The notes under the pieces: generated by a model
What the model saw: only the letters and a program-made list of their open reading frames with translations
What the model was told of the DNA's origin: nothing
Databases searched by the model: none
Origin: Alistipes sp.
Lineage (GTDB): Bacteria; Bacteroidota; Bacteroidia; Bacteroidales; Rikenellaceae
Length of the DNA: 64,000 bases
Direction of reading: 5' to 3'
Assembly: GCF_020026455.1 (NCBI RefSeq)
Contig: NZ_JAHHQJ010000016.1
Location: 18,520-82,519, forward strand
Translations under genes and position numbers: made by a program
Shown here: piece by piece, positions 8,450 to 17,689 of the stretch
Layout: each line of letters opens with the position of its first letter
Position numbering within the stretch: position 1 is the first letter of the stretch

Positions 8450-9394
8450 TTATCGGTTTTGAGGGGTGTAGAAATCCTGAATGTTTCGTACGATGCACGC
8501 CACGAGTTGTTCGATCGCCTCGACGGGCGACCAGGCGTTGTGGGGCGAGAGCAGCAGGCGGTCCGGTTCGCGGATCGAGAGCAGGGGATTGCCCGTGTCG
8601 AGGGGCTCGTGTGCGAAAACGTCGAGCCCCGCTCCGGCCAGTTTTCCGGCGTCGAGAGCCGCAGCCAGCGCCGCCTCGTCGACGATGCTGCCGCGCGCCA
8701 CGTTGATCAGGATGGCCGAAGGTTTCATCAGCGCCAGTTCGCGTGCGCCGATCAGGTTGCGCGTGCGGTCGTTCAGCGGGGCGTGGATCGAGACCACGTC
8801 GGCCCATCGGAGCAGTTCGTCGAGCGGCTTTTCGGGATAGGCTTCCTCGCGCACGACGCCCGAAGTGGAGCTGTAGGCGATGCGGCATCCCAGAGCCTCG
8901 GCCACGCGGGCGACGTTGCGGCCGATGTTGCCCAGCCCGACAATGCCCCAGTTCGAACCGTAGAGCTGGTGGGTCGTGCGCCCGAAGTGGTATTGCAGGG
9001 GCGATCCCGCATAGGAGGTCTTGGTGTAGCGGTCGTAGTAGACATTCTGTCGCAGCAGGCCGATGGCCGCGCCGATGGTGGTCTCCGTCACGGCATGGGT
9101 CGAGTAGCCCACGGCATTCTTCACCGTGACGCCCTGCTCGGCCGCAGCGTCGAGATCAATGTGGTTCATGCCCGTCGCCGCCACGCAGATCAGCCGCAGG
9201 CGGGGCAACTGGCGCAGGATTTCGCGGCGGAAAGCCACCTTGTTGGTGATCACCACGTCGGCTTCGCGGCAGCGGTCGACGATCTCCTCGCGGGTCGTGG
9301 TCCGGTAACCCGTGTAGTTGCCCAGCGCGCGTATGGATCCGAGGTCGGCCTCTCCGAGGCTGTACTCGTCCAGAAATACGATGTTCGGTTGCAT
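8450..9394 (-). CDS. D-2-hydroxyacid dehydrogenase (NAD-dependent)
   Basis: 314 residues from the ATG at 9394; the open frame extends upstream but the extra residues are low-complexity. Rossmann motif GLGNIG at 153-158, catalytic Arg234 (NVARGS), Glu263 (AHEP) and His285 (SPHNAW). Members reduce 2-oxoacids to D-2-hydroxyacids (glycerate, lactate and others); the sequence resembles glycerate dehydrogenase/YkgE-like enzymes, but the substrate cannot be fixed. Lies between TcdA and a GT2 gene in one minus-strand run. Confidence 0.92.
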   Translation of the reverse strand: MQPNIVFLDEYSLGEADLGSIRALGNYTGYRTTTREEIVDRCREADVVITNKVAFRREILRQLPRLRLICVAATGMNHIDLDAAAEQGVTVKNAVGYSTHAVTETTIGAAIGLLRQNVYYDRYTKTSYAGSPLQYHFGRTTHQLYGSNWGIVGLGNIGRNVARVAEALGCRIAYSSTSGVVREEAYPEKPLDELLRWADVVSIHAPLNDRTRNLIGARELALMKPSAILINVARGSIVDEAALAAALDAGKLAGAGLDVFAHEPLDTGNPLLSIREPDRLLLSPHNAWSPVEAIEQLVACIVRNIQDFYTPQNR

Positions 9395-9483
9395 ATTCTT
9401 CGTGTTTTTTGTAAGTTGCGTTCGGCAGCGCGGACTCGGGTCTCCACATGCGGAGCGGTCCCGCCGCCCTTGAAAGGGGGTGT

Positions 9484-10221
9484 TTAGCCCTCCAGTTCTC
9501 CGATCAGGCCGCGGATGACCACCGATGCGCATCCGATTCCGAACAGCGCGGGGATGTAGGAGATCGTCCCGACGTTCGACTTCTTGTTCTGCTCCTCACA
9601 GAGGATCATGGCCCCTTCGCGCATCGGTTCGGGCGAGAATACGGCCCGAAATCCCCGGCGGATGCCGATTTTGTGCAGCCGCTTGCGCAGCATGTGGGCC
9701 AGCGGGCAGTGGTGGGTCTTGGCGATGTCGGCGATCGCGAGCTGGGTGGGGTCGGTCTTGGCTCCGGCGCCCATCGAGCTGACGAGCGGCAGTCCGCGTT
9801 CCAGCGAGGCGGCGATCAGCGCCAGTTTGGGCGAGAGGGTGTCGATGGCGTCGACCACGTAGTCGTAGCGCGCGGCGTCCAATAGGATATAGGTCTCCTC
9901 GTCCTTGATGTATTTGTTGACCACCGTGAGCTCGATTTCGGGGTTGATGTCGCGCAGGCGTTCGGCCAGCACCTCGGCCTTCGGACGGCCGACGGTCGAG
10001 TGGAGGGCCACCAGCTGGCGGTTGATATTGCTTGTGTTCACCGTGTCGGCATCGGCAATGGTCATGCGCCCCACACCCGCCCGGGCGATCATCTCCGCGG
10101 CATAGGCCCCCACGCCGCCCAGCCCGACCACGAGCACGTGGGCCTGGCGCAGCCGCTCCAATTTCTCGCCTCCGAGCAGCAACTCGGTTCTTTCCAGCCA
10201 GTTATGTGTCTGTGTTTCCAT
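9484..10221 (-). CDS. tcdA: tRNA threonylcarbamoyladenosine dehydratase
   Basis: 245 residues from the ATG at 10221 (the in-frame upstream extension is Lys/Arg/Glu-rich and unlike the family). E1/ThiF-like fold: GLGGVGAYAAE binds ATP, followed by DADTVNTSNINRQ, which contacts the nucleotide. Known TcdA (formerly YgdL/CsdL) uses ATP to cyclise t6A37 in ANN-decoding tRNAs to ct6A. Cytoplasmic. First gene of a minus-strand run with the dehydrogenase, 89 bases upstream of it. Confidence 0.93.
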   Translation of the reverse strand: METQTHNWLERTELLLGGEKLERLRQAHVLVVGLGGVGAYAAEMIARAGVGRMTIADADTVNTSNINRQLVALHSTVGRPKAEVLAERLRDINPEIELTVVNKYIKDEETYILLDAARYDYVVDAIDTLSPKLALIAASLERGLPLVSSMGAGAKTDPTQLAIADIAKTHHCPLAHMLRKRLHKIGIRRGFRAVFSPEPMREGAMILCEEQNKKSNVGTISYIPALFGIGCASVVIRGLIGELEG

Positions 10222-10394
10222 TTGTTCCTGTTGTTTGTCGTTCTTCGTTCGCTCTGCTCCTTCACGTCCGGCGTGTTTGCTGCATTCCTCTCGTCTGCCT
10301 CGTTGGTCTCGTTCGGCGTACTTCATTCCGATCCGTCATTTTCGGCTCCCTCGGGCGGGCGAGGGCCTGCGGCGCTCCCGGAGAACGGACGGTT

Positions 10395-10979
10395 TCATCC
10401 GTCGGTGAATATTCGGTTGTAGTTATCTAAAATTCCGCGTTGCAGCTCCTCCTCCGGAACGCCTCTTGCCACCGCCGCCCGGGCGTAGATTTCCGCAATG
10501 GACACGGGACTGTCGTCGGTCTCCAGAAAGAGCTGTGCGAGCGGTGTCTCGCGCAGCGCCGCAAGGGTCTTGGGCGATGCGAAGGTGCGCTCGCCGAACG
10601 AGAGGCAGTAGCCTTTGGCCAGGGCCTGACGCGCCTGCTCGGGCGAGCCGATGAATCCGTGGAAAATCACGGCCCGGGGTTCCGAGGCCGCCAGTTCGCG
10701 CATCAGCGGCTCGAAGGCCCTGACGCAGTGGAGCACCACCGGAAGCCCCCGCTCGCGGGCCAGCCGCAGCTGGATCCGCAGTGCGGACAGCTGAGCCGCA
10801 CGGTCGGCGCCGCGCACGAAATCGAGTCCTGTTTCGCCCACGGCCTGCGCCCCGTCCAAGCGCTGGCCGAGTGTTGCGGCGTCGTGTGTTGCGGCATTCC
10901 ACGGGTGCACGCCCGCCGTGCGGAGTTCGATCCCCGAACCGGTCGGGCGATGGGTGTGTATGTTGACGTAAGGGAGCAT
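10395..10979 (-). CDS. TatD-family metal-dependent hydrolase (short form)
   Basis: 194 residues from the ATG at 10979; the longer frame would run across the promoter. Metal ligands of the TIM-barrel are all visible: HTH at residues 8-10, GETGLDF (Glu), LHCVRAFE (His), FHGFIGS (His) and LETDDSP (Asp). Usual TatD proteins are about 255 residues, so this is a compact Bacteroidota form rather than a truncation. Likely a DNase or other phosphoesterase in the cytoplasm; in vivo substrate unknown. Preceded by a TACATTTGC box. Confidence 0.88.
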   Translation of the reverse strand: MLPYVNIHTHRPTGSGIELRTAGVHPWNAATHDAATLGQRLDGAQAVGETGLDFVRGADRAAQLSALRIQLRLARERGLPVVLHCVRAFEPLMRELAASEPRAVIFHGFIGSPEQARQALAKGYCLSFGERTFASPKTLAALRETPLAQLFLETDDSPVSIAEIYARAAVARGVPEEELQRGILDNYNRIFTDG

Positions 10980-10986
10980 CCGAATT

Positions 10987-10995
10987 GCAAATGTA
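10987..10995 (-). promoter_or_regulatory. -7 box for TatD gene
   Basis: The minus strand reads TACATTTGC, an exact TAnnTTTGC match, 8 bases before the chosen ATG. That would give a transcript with almost no 5' leader. Confidence 0.5.
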
Positions 10996-11312
10996 GGAAT
11001 TTTAGCGGAAGCATTGCGAATTTGGAGCCAAATTTTTGCCCTTCGCACCGGGCGTCCGACGGTGCGGTGCGGGATGTTTTCCGGAGACGGTCTCCGTCCT
11101 GGATTTACTCGGGGTGCTTTCACATCGGAAGCGTTTGTGGCGTTTTTCTTTTACCCCGAAAGAGGATGCCCCGAATTTTAATTAAATTTAAGAAATAATG
11201 GGCTGGTCATGGGGAATTTCGGGAAAAATTTCGTACTTTCGCACGCGAATTAATTGTTAGCTTACTAACAGCCGAACTTAAATTCCAAACATAACAATCA
11301 AAATCATTAACC
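10996..11312. other. Intergenic regulatory region before nqrA
   Basis: About 320 bases between the divergent TatD gene and nqrA. I see no gene. It turns AT-rich from 11170 on. A plausible -7 box TACTTTCGC lies at 11234-11242, giving an nqr leader of about 65 bases; its -33 partner is not recognisable. Confidence 0.5.
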
Positions 11313-12668
11313 ATGTCGAAAATCATTACACTACGCAAGGGTTTAGACATCAATCTGGTGGGCAAAGCCCTGGAGTCGCTCGCGGATGCACCGCAGGCTT
11401 CGGAGTATGCCCTATCGCCCCTCGATTTCGAGGGCGTGACACCCAAACTGCTGGTTAAGGAGGGCGATCGGGTGAAGGCCGGTACGCCGTTGTTCTTCAA
11501 CAAGTACAACGAAAGCGTGCTCTTCACGTCGCCCGTCAGTGGTACGGTGGCCGCCGTCAACCGCGGAGAGAAGCGCAAGGTCCTCTCCGTGACGGTGACT
11601 CCCGACGCCACCCAGGAGTACGAGGAGTTTCCGAAGACCGATTTGGGGTCGGCTTCGCGCGAGCAGATCGTCTCCCTGCTGCTGCGGTCGGGTCTCTGGC
11701 CGATGATCGTGCAGCGCCCTTACGGCATCATCGCCGATCCCAGCGACACGCCGAAAGCGGTCTTCATCTCCGCCTTCGACTCCGCACCTCTGGCCCCGGA
11801 TTACAATTTCGTGCTGAAGGCCGAGCAGAAGAACCTCCAGACGGGTATCGACGTGATGCGCAAGCTCACTCCGGGCAAGGTGCATCTCTCAGTGCGCGCC
11901 AAGGCCGAAGGGTTGATGCCCTCGCTCCAGGGTGCCGAATTGCACGCCTTTGCGGGCAAGCACCCGGTCGGCAATGTCGGCGTGCAGATCCACCACGTGG
12001 ACCCGGTGAACAAGGGCGAAGTGGTGTGGACGGTCAACATCCAGGATCTGGCCATCATCGGCCGCCTGTTCAACGAAGGCCGTGTCGACATGACGAAGAT
12101 CATCGCCGTGGCCGGTTCGGAGATCGAGCATCCGCAGTACGTCCGCATGGTGGGCGGCGCGAAGGTCGACTCGCTGGTCAAGGGCAACGTGAAACCGCAG
12201 AAGGAGGGCGACAGCGTCCGCTTCATCTCGGGCAACGTGCTCACCGGCACCCGGACTGCACACGACGGATTCATGGGCTTCTACGCCAATCAGCTGACCG
12301 CCATTCCCGAGGGCGACAAGTACGAACTGCTGGGCTGGGCGATGCCCCGTCTGGGCAAGTTCTCCGTGTCGCGCGCCTATTTTTCGTGGCTCTGCCCGAA
12401 GAAGGCCTACAACCTCGACACCAACATGAACGGCGGCGAGCGTCCGTTCGTCGTGACGGGGCTCTACGAGCAGTATCTGCCGATGGACATTTATCCGATG
12501 TATCTGCTGAAGGCCTGTCTGGCGGGCGACATCGATCGGATGGAGAACCTCGGCATCTACGAGGTCACCGAAGAGGACTTCGCGCTGTGCGAGTTCGTCG
12601 ATCCCTCGAAGATCGAGATTCAGCAGATCATCCGCGACGGTATTAACTTAATGATCAGGGAGGCTTAG
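11313..12668 (+). CDS. nqrA: Na+-translocating NADH:quinone reductase subunit A
   Basis: 451 residues, first gene of a six-gene operon. NqrA is the cytoplasmic subunit of the Na+-NQR complex; it carries no flavin of its own and has been tied to quinone binding. The N-terminus KGLDINLVGKA and the later SPVSGTVAAVNRGEKR match the family's barrel-sandwich start. Length is that of typical NqrA. The next gene starts 2 bases after the stop, so translation is coupled. The complex oxidises NADH, reduces (mena)quinone and exports Na+. Confidence 0.97.
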   Translation: MSKIITLRKGLDINLVGKALESLADAPQASEYALSPLDFEGVTPKLLVKEGDRVKAGTPLFFNKYNESVLFTSPVSGTVAAVNRGEKRKVLSVTVTPDATQEYEEFPKTDLGSASREQIVSLLLRSGLWPMIVQRPYGIIADPSDTPKAVFISAFDSAPLAPDYNFVLKAEQKNLQTGIDVMRKLTPGKVHLSVRAKAEGLMPSLQGAELHAFAGKHPVGNVGVQIHHVDPVNKGEVVWTVNIQDLAIIGRLFNEGRVDMTKIIAVAGSEIEHPQYVRMVGGAKVDSLVKGNVKPQKEGDSVRFISGNVLTGTRTAHDGFMGFYANQLTAIPEGDKYELLGWAMPRLGKFSVSRAYFSWLCPKKAYNLDTNMNGGERPFVVTGLYEQYLPMDIYPMYLLKACLAGDIDRMENLGIYEVTEEDFALCEFVDPSKIEIQQIIRDGINLMIREA

Positions 12669-12670
12669 AG

Positions 12671-13798
12671 ATGGGACTTCGTAAATTCATGGACAATATC
12701 AAGCCCACCTTCTCCAAGGGTGGCAAGCTGGGCTTTCTGGAGTCGACGTTCGACGCGTTCGAGACGTTCCTCTTCGTACCCAACACCACGACCTCGAAAG
12801 GCGCGCACATCCGCGACTGCAACGACATGAAACGTACGATGATCATGGTCGTCGTGGCGCTGATGCCGGCTTTTCTGTTCGGATGTTACAATACGGGCAT
12901 CCAGGTCGGACTCGAGGGCTTCTCGGCCTTCTTCTACGGACTGGTCCGCATCCTGCCGATGGTCTGCGTCTCCTACATTGTGGGTCTGGGCATAGAGTTC
13001 GGATTCGCACAGGCTCGCGGCCACGAGGTCAACGAGGGTTTCCTCGTCACGGGTCTGCTGATCCCGATGATCTTCCCGGTGTCGACGCCGCTCTGGATGG
13101 TCGCCCTGTCGACGGCTTTCGCCGTGATTTTCGGCAAGGAGGTCTTCGGCGGTACGGGCATGAACGTCTTCAACCCCGCGCTGCTGGCGCGTGCCTTCGC
13201 CTTCTTCTCCTACACTCCTTCGATGTCGGGTGAAACGGTGTGGTACTCCGACTGGACGATGATGGGCGCGAAGATCGACGGCATCACCGGCGCTACGGCC
13301 CTCGAGCAGCTCGGATCGACCGGGGCGATGAACTTCTCGCCGCTGGACGCCTTCCTGGGCTTCATCCCCGGATCCTTCGCCGAGACTTCGACGCTGGCCA
13401 TTCTTCTGGGCGGCGCCATCCTCCTGTTCACGGGCATCGCCTCGTGGCGCACGATGGTGTCGGTGTTCGTCGGCGGACTGGCAATGGGCTACCTCTTCCA
13501 GGCGCTCGGCGTGACGGTCTATCCCGCCTGGTATCACCTGATCATCGGCGGCTTCGCCTTCGGCGCGGTCTTCATGGCCACCGATCCCGTGACTTCGGCA
13601 CAGACCAACACGGGTAAATACATCGTCGGTCTGATGACCGGAGCGCTGGCCGTGCTGATCCGCGTGGTCAACCCGGCCTATCCCGAGGGCATGATGCTTT
13701 CGATCCTCTTCATGAATGCGCTGGCGCCGCTGGTCGACTACTATGTGGTCGAGGCCAACATCTCGCGCCGCAGGAAACGTGTCAAACTCGCAAAATAG
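12671..13798 (+). CDS. nqrB: Na+-translocating NADH:quinone reductase subunit B
   Basis: 375 residues, about ten transmembrane segments. Sequence DGITGATALEQL contains the expected flavinylation Thr, T209, which in known NqrB is covalently linked to FMN; the family also binds riboflavin. Forms the main Na+ path in the inner membrane with NqrD and NqrE. Placed 2 bases after nqrA and 11 bases before nqrC. Confidence 0.97.
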   Translation: MGLRKFMDNIKPTFSKGGKLGFLESTFDAFETFLFVPNTTTSKGAHIRDCNDMKRTMIMVVVALMPAFLFGCYNTGIQVGLEGFSAFFYGLVRILPMVCVSYIVGLGIEFGFAQARGHEVNEGFLVTGLLIPMIFPVSTPLWMVALSTAFAVIFGKEVFGGTGMNVFNPALLARAFAFFSYTPSMSGETVWYSDWTMMGAKIDGITGATALEQLGSTGAMNFSPLDAFLGFIPGSFAETSTLAILLGGAILLFTGIASWRTMVSVFVGGLAMGYLFQALGVTVYPAWYHLIIGGFAFGAVFMATDPVTSAQTNTGKYIVGLMTGALAVLIRVVNPAYPEGMMLSILFMNALAPLVDYYVVEANISRRRKRVKLAK

Positions 13799-13809
13799 GG
13801 GAGACTGTT

Positions 13810-14673
13810 ATGGCAACGAAAAAATTCAAATGCAACGTCTGCGGCTACATCCACGAAGGAAACGCCGCGCCCGCTAACTGCCCCGTCTGCGGAGTTCCCG
13901 CCTCGGAATTCACCGAGCTGAAGTCGGAGAAAAAGGGCCTGTTCAGCGACAAGAACGGCAATGCCTATATTATTATGTATGCTACGGTGATGGTCGTCAT
14001 CGTGGCCACGCTGCTCGCACTGGCCGCACTGGGACTCCAGAAGCGTCAGTACGAGAACGAACTCAACGAGAAGAAACTCGCCATCCTGGCGTCGCTCTCG
14101 GCCGGTGACAAGTCCTACGACGCGTTCATCGATGCCTATGTCGTCGACAGGGAGGGCCACCGCATCGAAGGCGAGAATGTCTTCGCGCTGCTCAACGATC
14201 TGCCGGGAACCTTCGAGGCGGGCAAATTCCCGATCTTCGAGGCCCGGGACGGCCGCGTGGTCATTCCCGTGACCGGCATGGGTCTCTGGGGTCCCGTCTG
14301 GGGCTATGTGGCTCTCGAAAATGACATGAACACCTTGGCCGGCATCATCATGGCCCACAAGGGCGAGACCCCGGGTCTGGGTGCCGAGATCGCGACGCCC
14401 AAGTATCAGGCCAAATTCGTCGGCAAGACGATCTTCGACGGCAGCGAGTTCGTTTCGGTGACGCTCCGCAAGGGCGGCGCCAAAGATCCCGCACACGAGG
14501 TGGATGCCATTTCGGGCGGTACGAAAACCTCGGACGGCGTGACGGCGATGCTCTTCGACAGCCTGAAGAACTACCTGCCCCTGCTGGAGGCCAAGCGCAA
14601 CGCAGCAGCTGCCGCTGCCGCTCCGGCCGAAGGGGAAGTGTCTAACGAAGAAAATGTAGAAAACAATGAGTAA
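13810..14673 (+). CDS. nqrC: NqrC with an N-terminal rubredoxin-like domain
   Basis: 287 residues. Residues 1-40 form a rubrerythrin-type rubredoxin knuckle: CxxCGY at C8/C11 and CPVCG at C24/C27, followed by a Pro/Phe-containing tail. One transmembrane helix follows (about 53-76), then the FMN-binding domain with SGGT, whose T238 is the expected covalent FMN site. The last 25 residues are an Ala-rich, acidic tail. Classical NqrC begins a few residues before the helix, so the four-Cys domain is an addition. The start is secure: GGGGAGA lies 7 bases upstream and nqrB ends at 13798. By topology the iron domain would face the cytoplasm and the FMN domain the periplasm. It overlaps nqrD by 8 bases. 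Confidence 0.93.
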   Translation: MATKKFKCNVCGYIHEGNAAPANCPVCGVPASEFTELKSEKKGLFSDKNGNAYIIMYATVMVVIVATLLALAALGLQKRQYENELNEKKLAILASLSAGDKSYDAFIDAYVVDREGHRIEGENVFALLNDLPGTFEAGKFPIFEARDGRVVIPVTGMGLWGPVWGYVALENDMNTLAGIIMAHKGETPGLGAEIATPKYQAKFVGKTIFDGSEFVSVTLRKGGAKDPAHEVDAISGGTKTSDGVTAMLFDSLKNYLPLLEAKRNAAAAAAAPAEGEVSNEENVENNE

Positions 14674-15325
14674 GATGGAAAAAGAGCCTTTGTTTTCGGC
14701 AAAGAACCTCAAATACCTGACCGGTCCGTTCTCGGCGAACAACCCGGTCATCGTGCAGATCCTCGGTATCTGCTCGGCGCTGGCCGTCACCGTACAGCTC
14801 AAGCCCGCCATCGTCATGGCCCTGTCCGTGACGGTCGTTACGGCCTTCTCGAACCTGGTGATGTCGCTGCTGCGCAACGGCGTTCCCTCGCGCATCCGCA
14901 TCATCGTCCAGCTGGTGGTCATCGCCGCGCTGGTGATCCTCGTCGACCAGGTGCTCAAGGCCTTCGTCTATGAAGTCTCGAAGCAGCTGTCGGTCTACGT
15001 CGGACTGATCATCACCAACTGTATCGTCATGGGCCGCATCGAGGCCTTCGCTCTGGCCAACAAGCCTTGGGCTTCGTTCCTCGACGGTATCGGCAACGGT
15101 CTGGGCTACGGCCTGATTCTGGTGATCGTGGCCTTCTTCCGCGAGCTCTTCGGTTCGGGCAGCCTTCTGGGCCTGCGCATCATCCCCGAGAGTTGGTACA
15201 TGACCGAAGAAGGCGGCTTCTATTCGAACTGCGGCCTGATGCTCTTCCCGCCGATGGCGCTGATCATCGTGGGTTGCATCATCTGGGTGCACCGTTCGCG
15301 CAACAAGGACTTACAGGAAAAATAG
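14666..15325 (+). CDS. nqrD: Na+-translocating NADH:quinone reductase subunit D
   Basis: 219 residues, six predicted transmembrane helices. Two conserved Cys, in ILGICSA and ITNCIVMG, match those that with NqrE hold a membrane-embedded iron-sulfur centre in known structures. Start at 14666 overlaps nqrC by 8 bases; a second ATG three codons later (14675) is possible. Part of the Na+/electron path of the complex. Confidence 0.96.
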   Translation: MSKMEKEPLFSAKNLKYLTGPFSANNPVIVQILGICSALAVTVQLKPAIVMALSVTVVTAFSNLVMSLLRNGVPSRIRIIVQLVVIAALVILVDQVLKAFVYEVSKQLSVYVGLIITNCIVMGRIEAFALANKPWASFLDGIGNGLGYGLILVIVAFFRELFGSGSLLGLRIIPESWYMTEEGGFYSNCGLMLFPPMALIIVGCIIWVHRSRNKDLQEK

Positions 15326-15336
15326 GAGGATAACGT

Positions 15337-15945
15337 ATGGAATCATTGAATATCTTTATCCGGTCGATCTTCATCGACAACATGGTCTTCGCCTTCTTCT
15401 TCGGCATGTGCTCCTACATCGCCGTGTCGAAGAGCGTGAAGACGGCTCTGGGCCTCGGCGCCGCCGTTACGTTCGTGATGGTGATGACCGTTCCGCTGAA
15501 CTACCTTTTGTACGAATACGTGCTGAAGGCCAATGCGCTCATCGAGGGCGTGGACCTGAACTTCCTGTCGTTCATCGTCTTCATCGCCACCATCGCGGCC
15601 TTCGTACAGCTGGTGGAGATGATCGTCGAGAAATTCTCGCCGACGCTTTACAGCCAGCTGGGTATCTTCCTGCCGCTGATCGCCGTGAACTGCGCCATCA
15701 TGGGCGGCTCGCTGTTCATGCAGCAGAAGGTCGACAGCGGCGAGTTGACGTCGCTCTGGCAGACGGTCGTCTACGGCCTCGGCTCGGGACTGGGCTGGTG
15801 GCTGGCGATCGTGATGATGGCCGCCATCCGCGAGAAGACGACCTATTCGCACATTCCCGCGGCGCTGAAAGGCCCCGGCATCGCCTTCATCATCACCGGT
15901 CTGATGGGTATCGCCTTCATGATTTTCTCGGGCATTCAGTTCTAA
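15337..15945 (+). CDS. nqrE: Na+-translocating NADH:quinone reductase subunit E
   Basis: 202 residues, six predicted transmembrane helices, homologous to NqrD but in inverted topology. Cys residues in FGMCSYIAV and AVNCAIMGG are the expected iron-sulfur ligands. A strong ribosome site AGGAGG lies 8 bases before the ATG. Follows nqrD by 11 bases and precedes nqrF by 24. Confidence 0.97.
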   Translation: MESLNIFIRSIFIDNMVFAFFFGMCSYIAVSKSVKTALGLGAAVTFVMVMTVPLNYLLYEYVLKANALIEGVDLNFLSFIVFIATIAAFVQLVEMIVEKFSPTLYSQLGIFLPLIAVNCAIMGGSLFMQQKVDSGELTSLWQTVVYGLGSGLGWWLAIVMMAAIREKTTYSHIPAALKGPGIAFIITGLMGIAFMIFSGIQF

Positions 15946-15969
15946 CCTTTAAAAAAGAGATTCCGATAA

Positions 15970-17232
15970 ATGACTACAACGATTTTAATAGCGATTGCGG
16001 CCTTTTTGGCCATAACGCTCGTGCTGGTCGCACTGCTTCTCTATGCGAAGGCGAAACTGACCTCCTCGGGCGACGTCGTGATCGACATCAACGGCGGCGA
16101 GAAGGTCATCACAACCGAAAGCGGATCGACGCTGCTTTCGACGCTGGCCAACAACAAGGTCTTCCTTCCTTCGGCGTGCGGCGGCGGCGGCTCGTGCGGC
16201 ATGTGCAAATGTCAGGTGCTCGAAGGCGGCGGCGATATTCTGCCCACCGAGACGGGCTTCATTTCGCGCAAACTGGCCAAGGACCACTGGCGCCTGGGCT
16301 GTCAGGTGAAGGTCAAGGAGAACATGAAGATCCGTGTTCCCGAGGCTGTGCTGGGAGTCAAGAAGTGGGAGTGCACTGTGGTCTCGAACCGCAATATCTC
16401 GACTTTCCTCAAGGAGTTCGTCGTGAAGCTGCCCGAGGGCGAGAACCTCAAGTTCCGCAGTGGCGGCTACATCCAGATCGACATCCCGAAGTACGACGCC
16501 ATCAAGTTTTCGGACATGGACGTGGACGAGAAGTTCCGCGCCGACTGGGACAAGCTCAAGATCTGGGATCTGGTCACCACCAATCCCGAGCCGACGTTCC
16601 GCGCCTACTCGATGGCCAACCATCCTGCCGAGGGCAACATCATCATGCTCAACATCCGTATCGCCACGCCTCCGTTCGACAGGGCTACGGGCGGTTTCAT
16701 GAAGGTCAATCCGGGTATCTGCTCGTCGTATGTCTTCTCGCGCAAGCCGGGTGACAAGATCACGATTTCGGGTCCTTACGGCGAATTCTTCCTGCCGGAC
16801 AACCTGCCCGATACGCAGGAGCTGATCTTCATCGGTGGCGGTGCGGGTATGGCTCCGATGCGCAGCCACCTGATGCACCTGTTCAAGACCGAGAAGACCC
16901 GGCGTCCCGTGTCGTTCTGGTACGGCGCGCGTGCACTGAAGGAGGTTCCCTACCTCGACGAGTTCCACCAGATCGAGAAGGATTTCCCCAACTTCGGGTT
17001 CAATCTGGCGCTCGACCGCCCCGATCCCGAGGCGGATGCCGCCGGGGTGAAGTACACGCCGGGCTTCGTGCACAACGTGCTTTACGAAAATTACCTCAAG
17101 AACCATCAGGCTCCTGAGGACTGCATCTACCTCATGTGCGGACCTCCGATGATGATCGCTTCGGTTGTCAAGATGCTCGACAACCTCGGTGTGCCGCCTG
17201 AGAATATTCTCTACGACAACTTCGGTTCGTAG
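15970..17232 (+). CDS. nqrF: Na+-translocating NADH:quinone reductase subunit F
   Basis: 420 residues. N-terminal membrane helix (residues 3-26), then a plant-type 2Fe-2S ferredoxin domain with C70, C76, C79 and C111, then an FAD-binding domain (RAYSMANHP) and an NADH-binding domain (GGGAGMAPMRSH, later CGPPMM). It is the NADH entry point of the complex on the cytoplasmic side. Last gene of the nqr operon. No frameshift or missing ligand. It is the natural donor or partner if the extra rubredoxin domain of NqrC is redox-active. Confidence 0.97.
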   Translation: MTTTILIAIAAFLAITLVLVALLLYAKAKLTSSGDVVIDINGGEKVITTESGSTLLSTLANNKVFLPSACGGGGSCGMCKCQVLEGGGDILPTETGFISRKLAKDHWRLGCQVKVKENMKIRVPEAVLGVKKWECTVVSNRNISTFLKEFVVKLPEGENLKFRSGGYIQIDIPKYDAIKFSDMDVDEKFRADWDKLKIWDLVTTNPEPTFRAYSMANHPAEGNIIMLNIRIATPPFDRATGGFMKVNPGICSSYVFSRKPGDKITISGPYGEFFLPDNLPDTQELIFIGGGAGMAPMRSHLMHLFKTEKTRRPVSFWYGARALKEVPYLDEFHQIEKDFPNFGFNLALDRPDPEADAAGVKYTPGFVHNVLYENYLKNHQAPEDCIYLMCGPPMMIASVVKMLDNLGVPPENILYDNFGS

Positions 17233-17626
17233 CGGATGCCATGATCCGCAAGGCGCCGCCGGCGTCAGCAAAGCTGGGAGGAAAGTACCTGATTTATCGG
17301 GGCCTTTCCTCCCTCTTCGTTTCGGGGGGCTTTCACCTCGTGGGCTCTTTGTTTCTGCCGTCCCCGCTATTTCTGCACCCTTTCTTTGTTTTGAAGGCTT
17401 CTTTGCTCCTGTGCCCCTCGCCGTTTCTGCCCCTTTCCGTCTCTGGTTTTCTCTTTGTTTCGGGGCCTGTTTTGTGAATCACTGCCGGGGATCGTGGAGC
17501 TCCGGGGCGGTCGTCACGGGACGAGAGGCACGATGCCGCGGAATTTCGGGGCCGCTCTTTCCGCACCGCGCCGCAGCGACTGCCCTGTATCCGGCAAGGC
17601 CCGGGCTGCATCCTTCCGCTGTCAGC
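17233..17626. other. Gene-free spacer, pyrimidine-rich
   Basis: About 390 bases between the convergent nqrF and GH20 genes. From about 17300 to 17470 the plus strand is strongly C/T-rich with recurring TTTCTGCCCC/CTTTGTTT-type runs. I see no coding frame with family resemblance and no RNA gene. Confidence 0.5.
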
Positions 17627-17662
17627 AAAACACCCCGCAGATCAGTTGCGATCTACGGGGTG
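17627..17662 (-). terminator. Intrinsic terminator of the GH20/SusCD operon
   Basis: CACCCCGCAGATC (17631-17643) pairs with GATCTACGGGGTG (17650-17662) with one mismatch and a 6-base loop; on the minus strand the stem is followed by TTTT. It lies 27 bases after the stop of the GH20 gene. Confidence 0.8.
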
Positions 17663-17689
17663 CTCGGCGTCGGTAGGGCTTCCGCTGCG

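Noticed and set aside
17241..17477. 78-codon frame after nqrF
   Set aside because: Product is Phe/Leu/Ser/Pro-rich because of the C/T-rich DNA; no ribosome site or membrane-protein family match.
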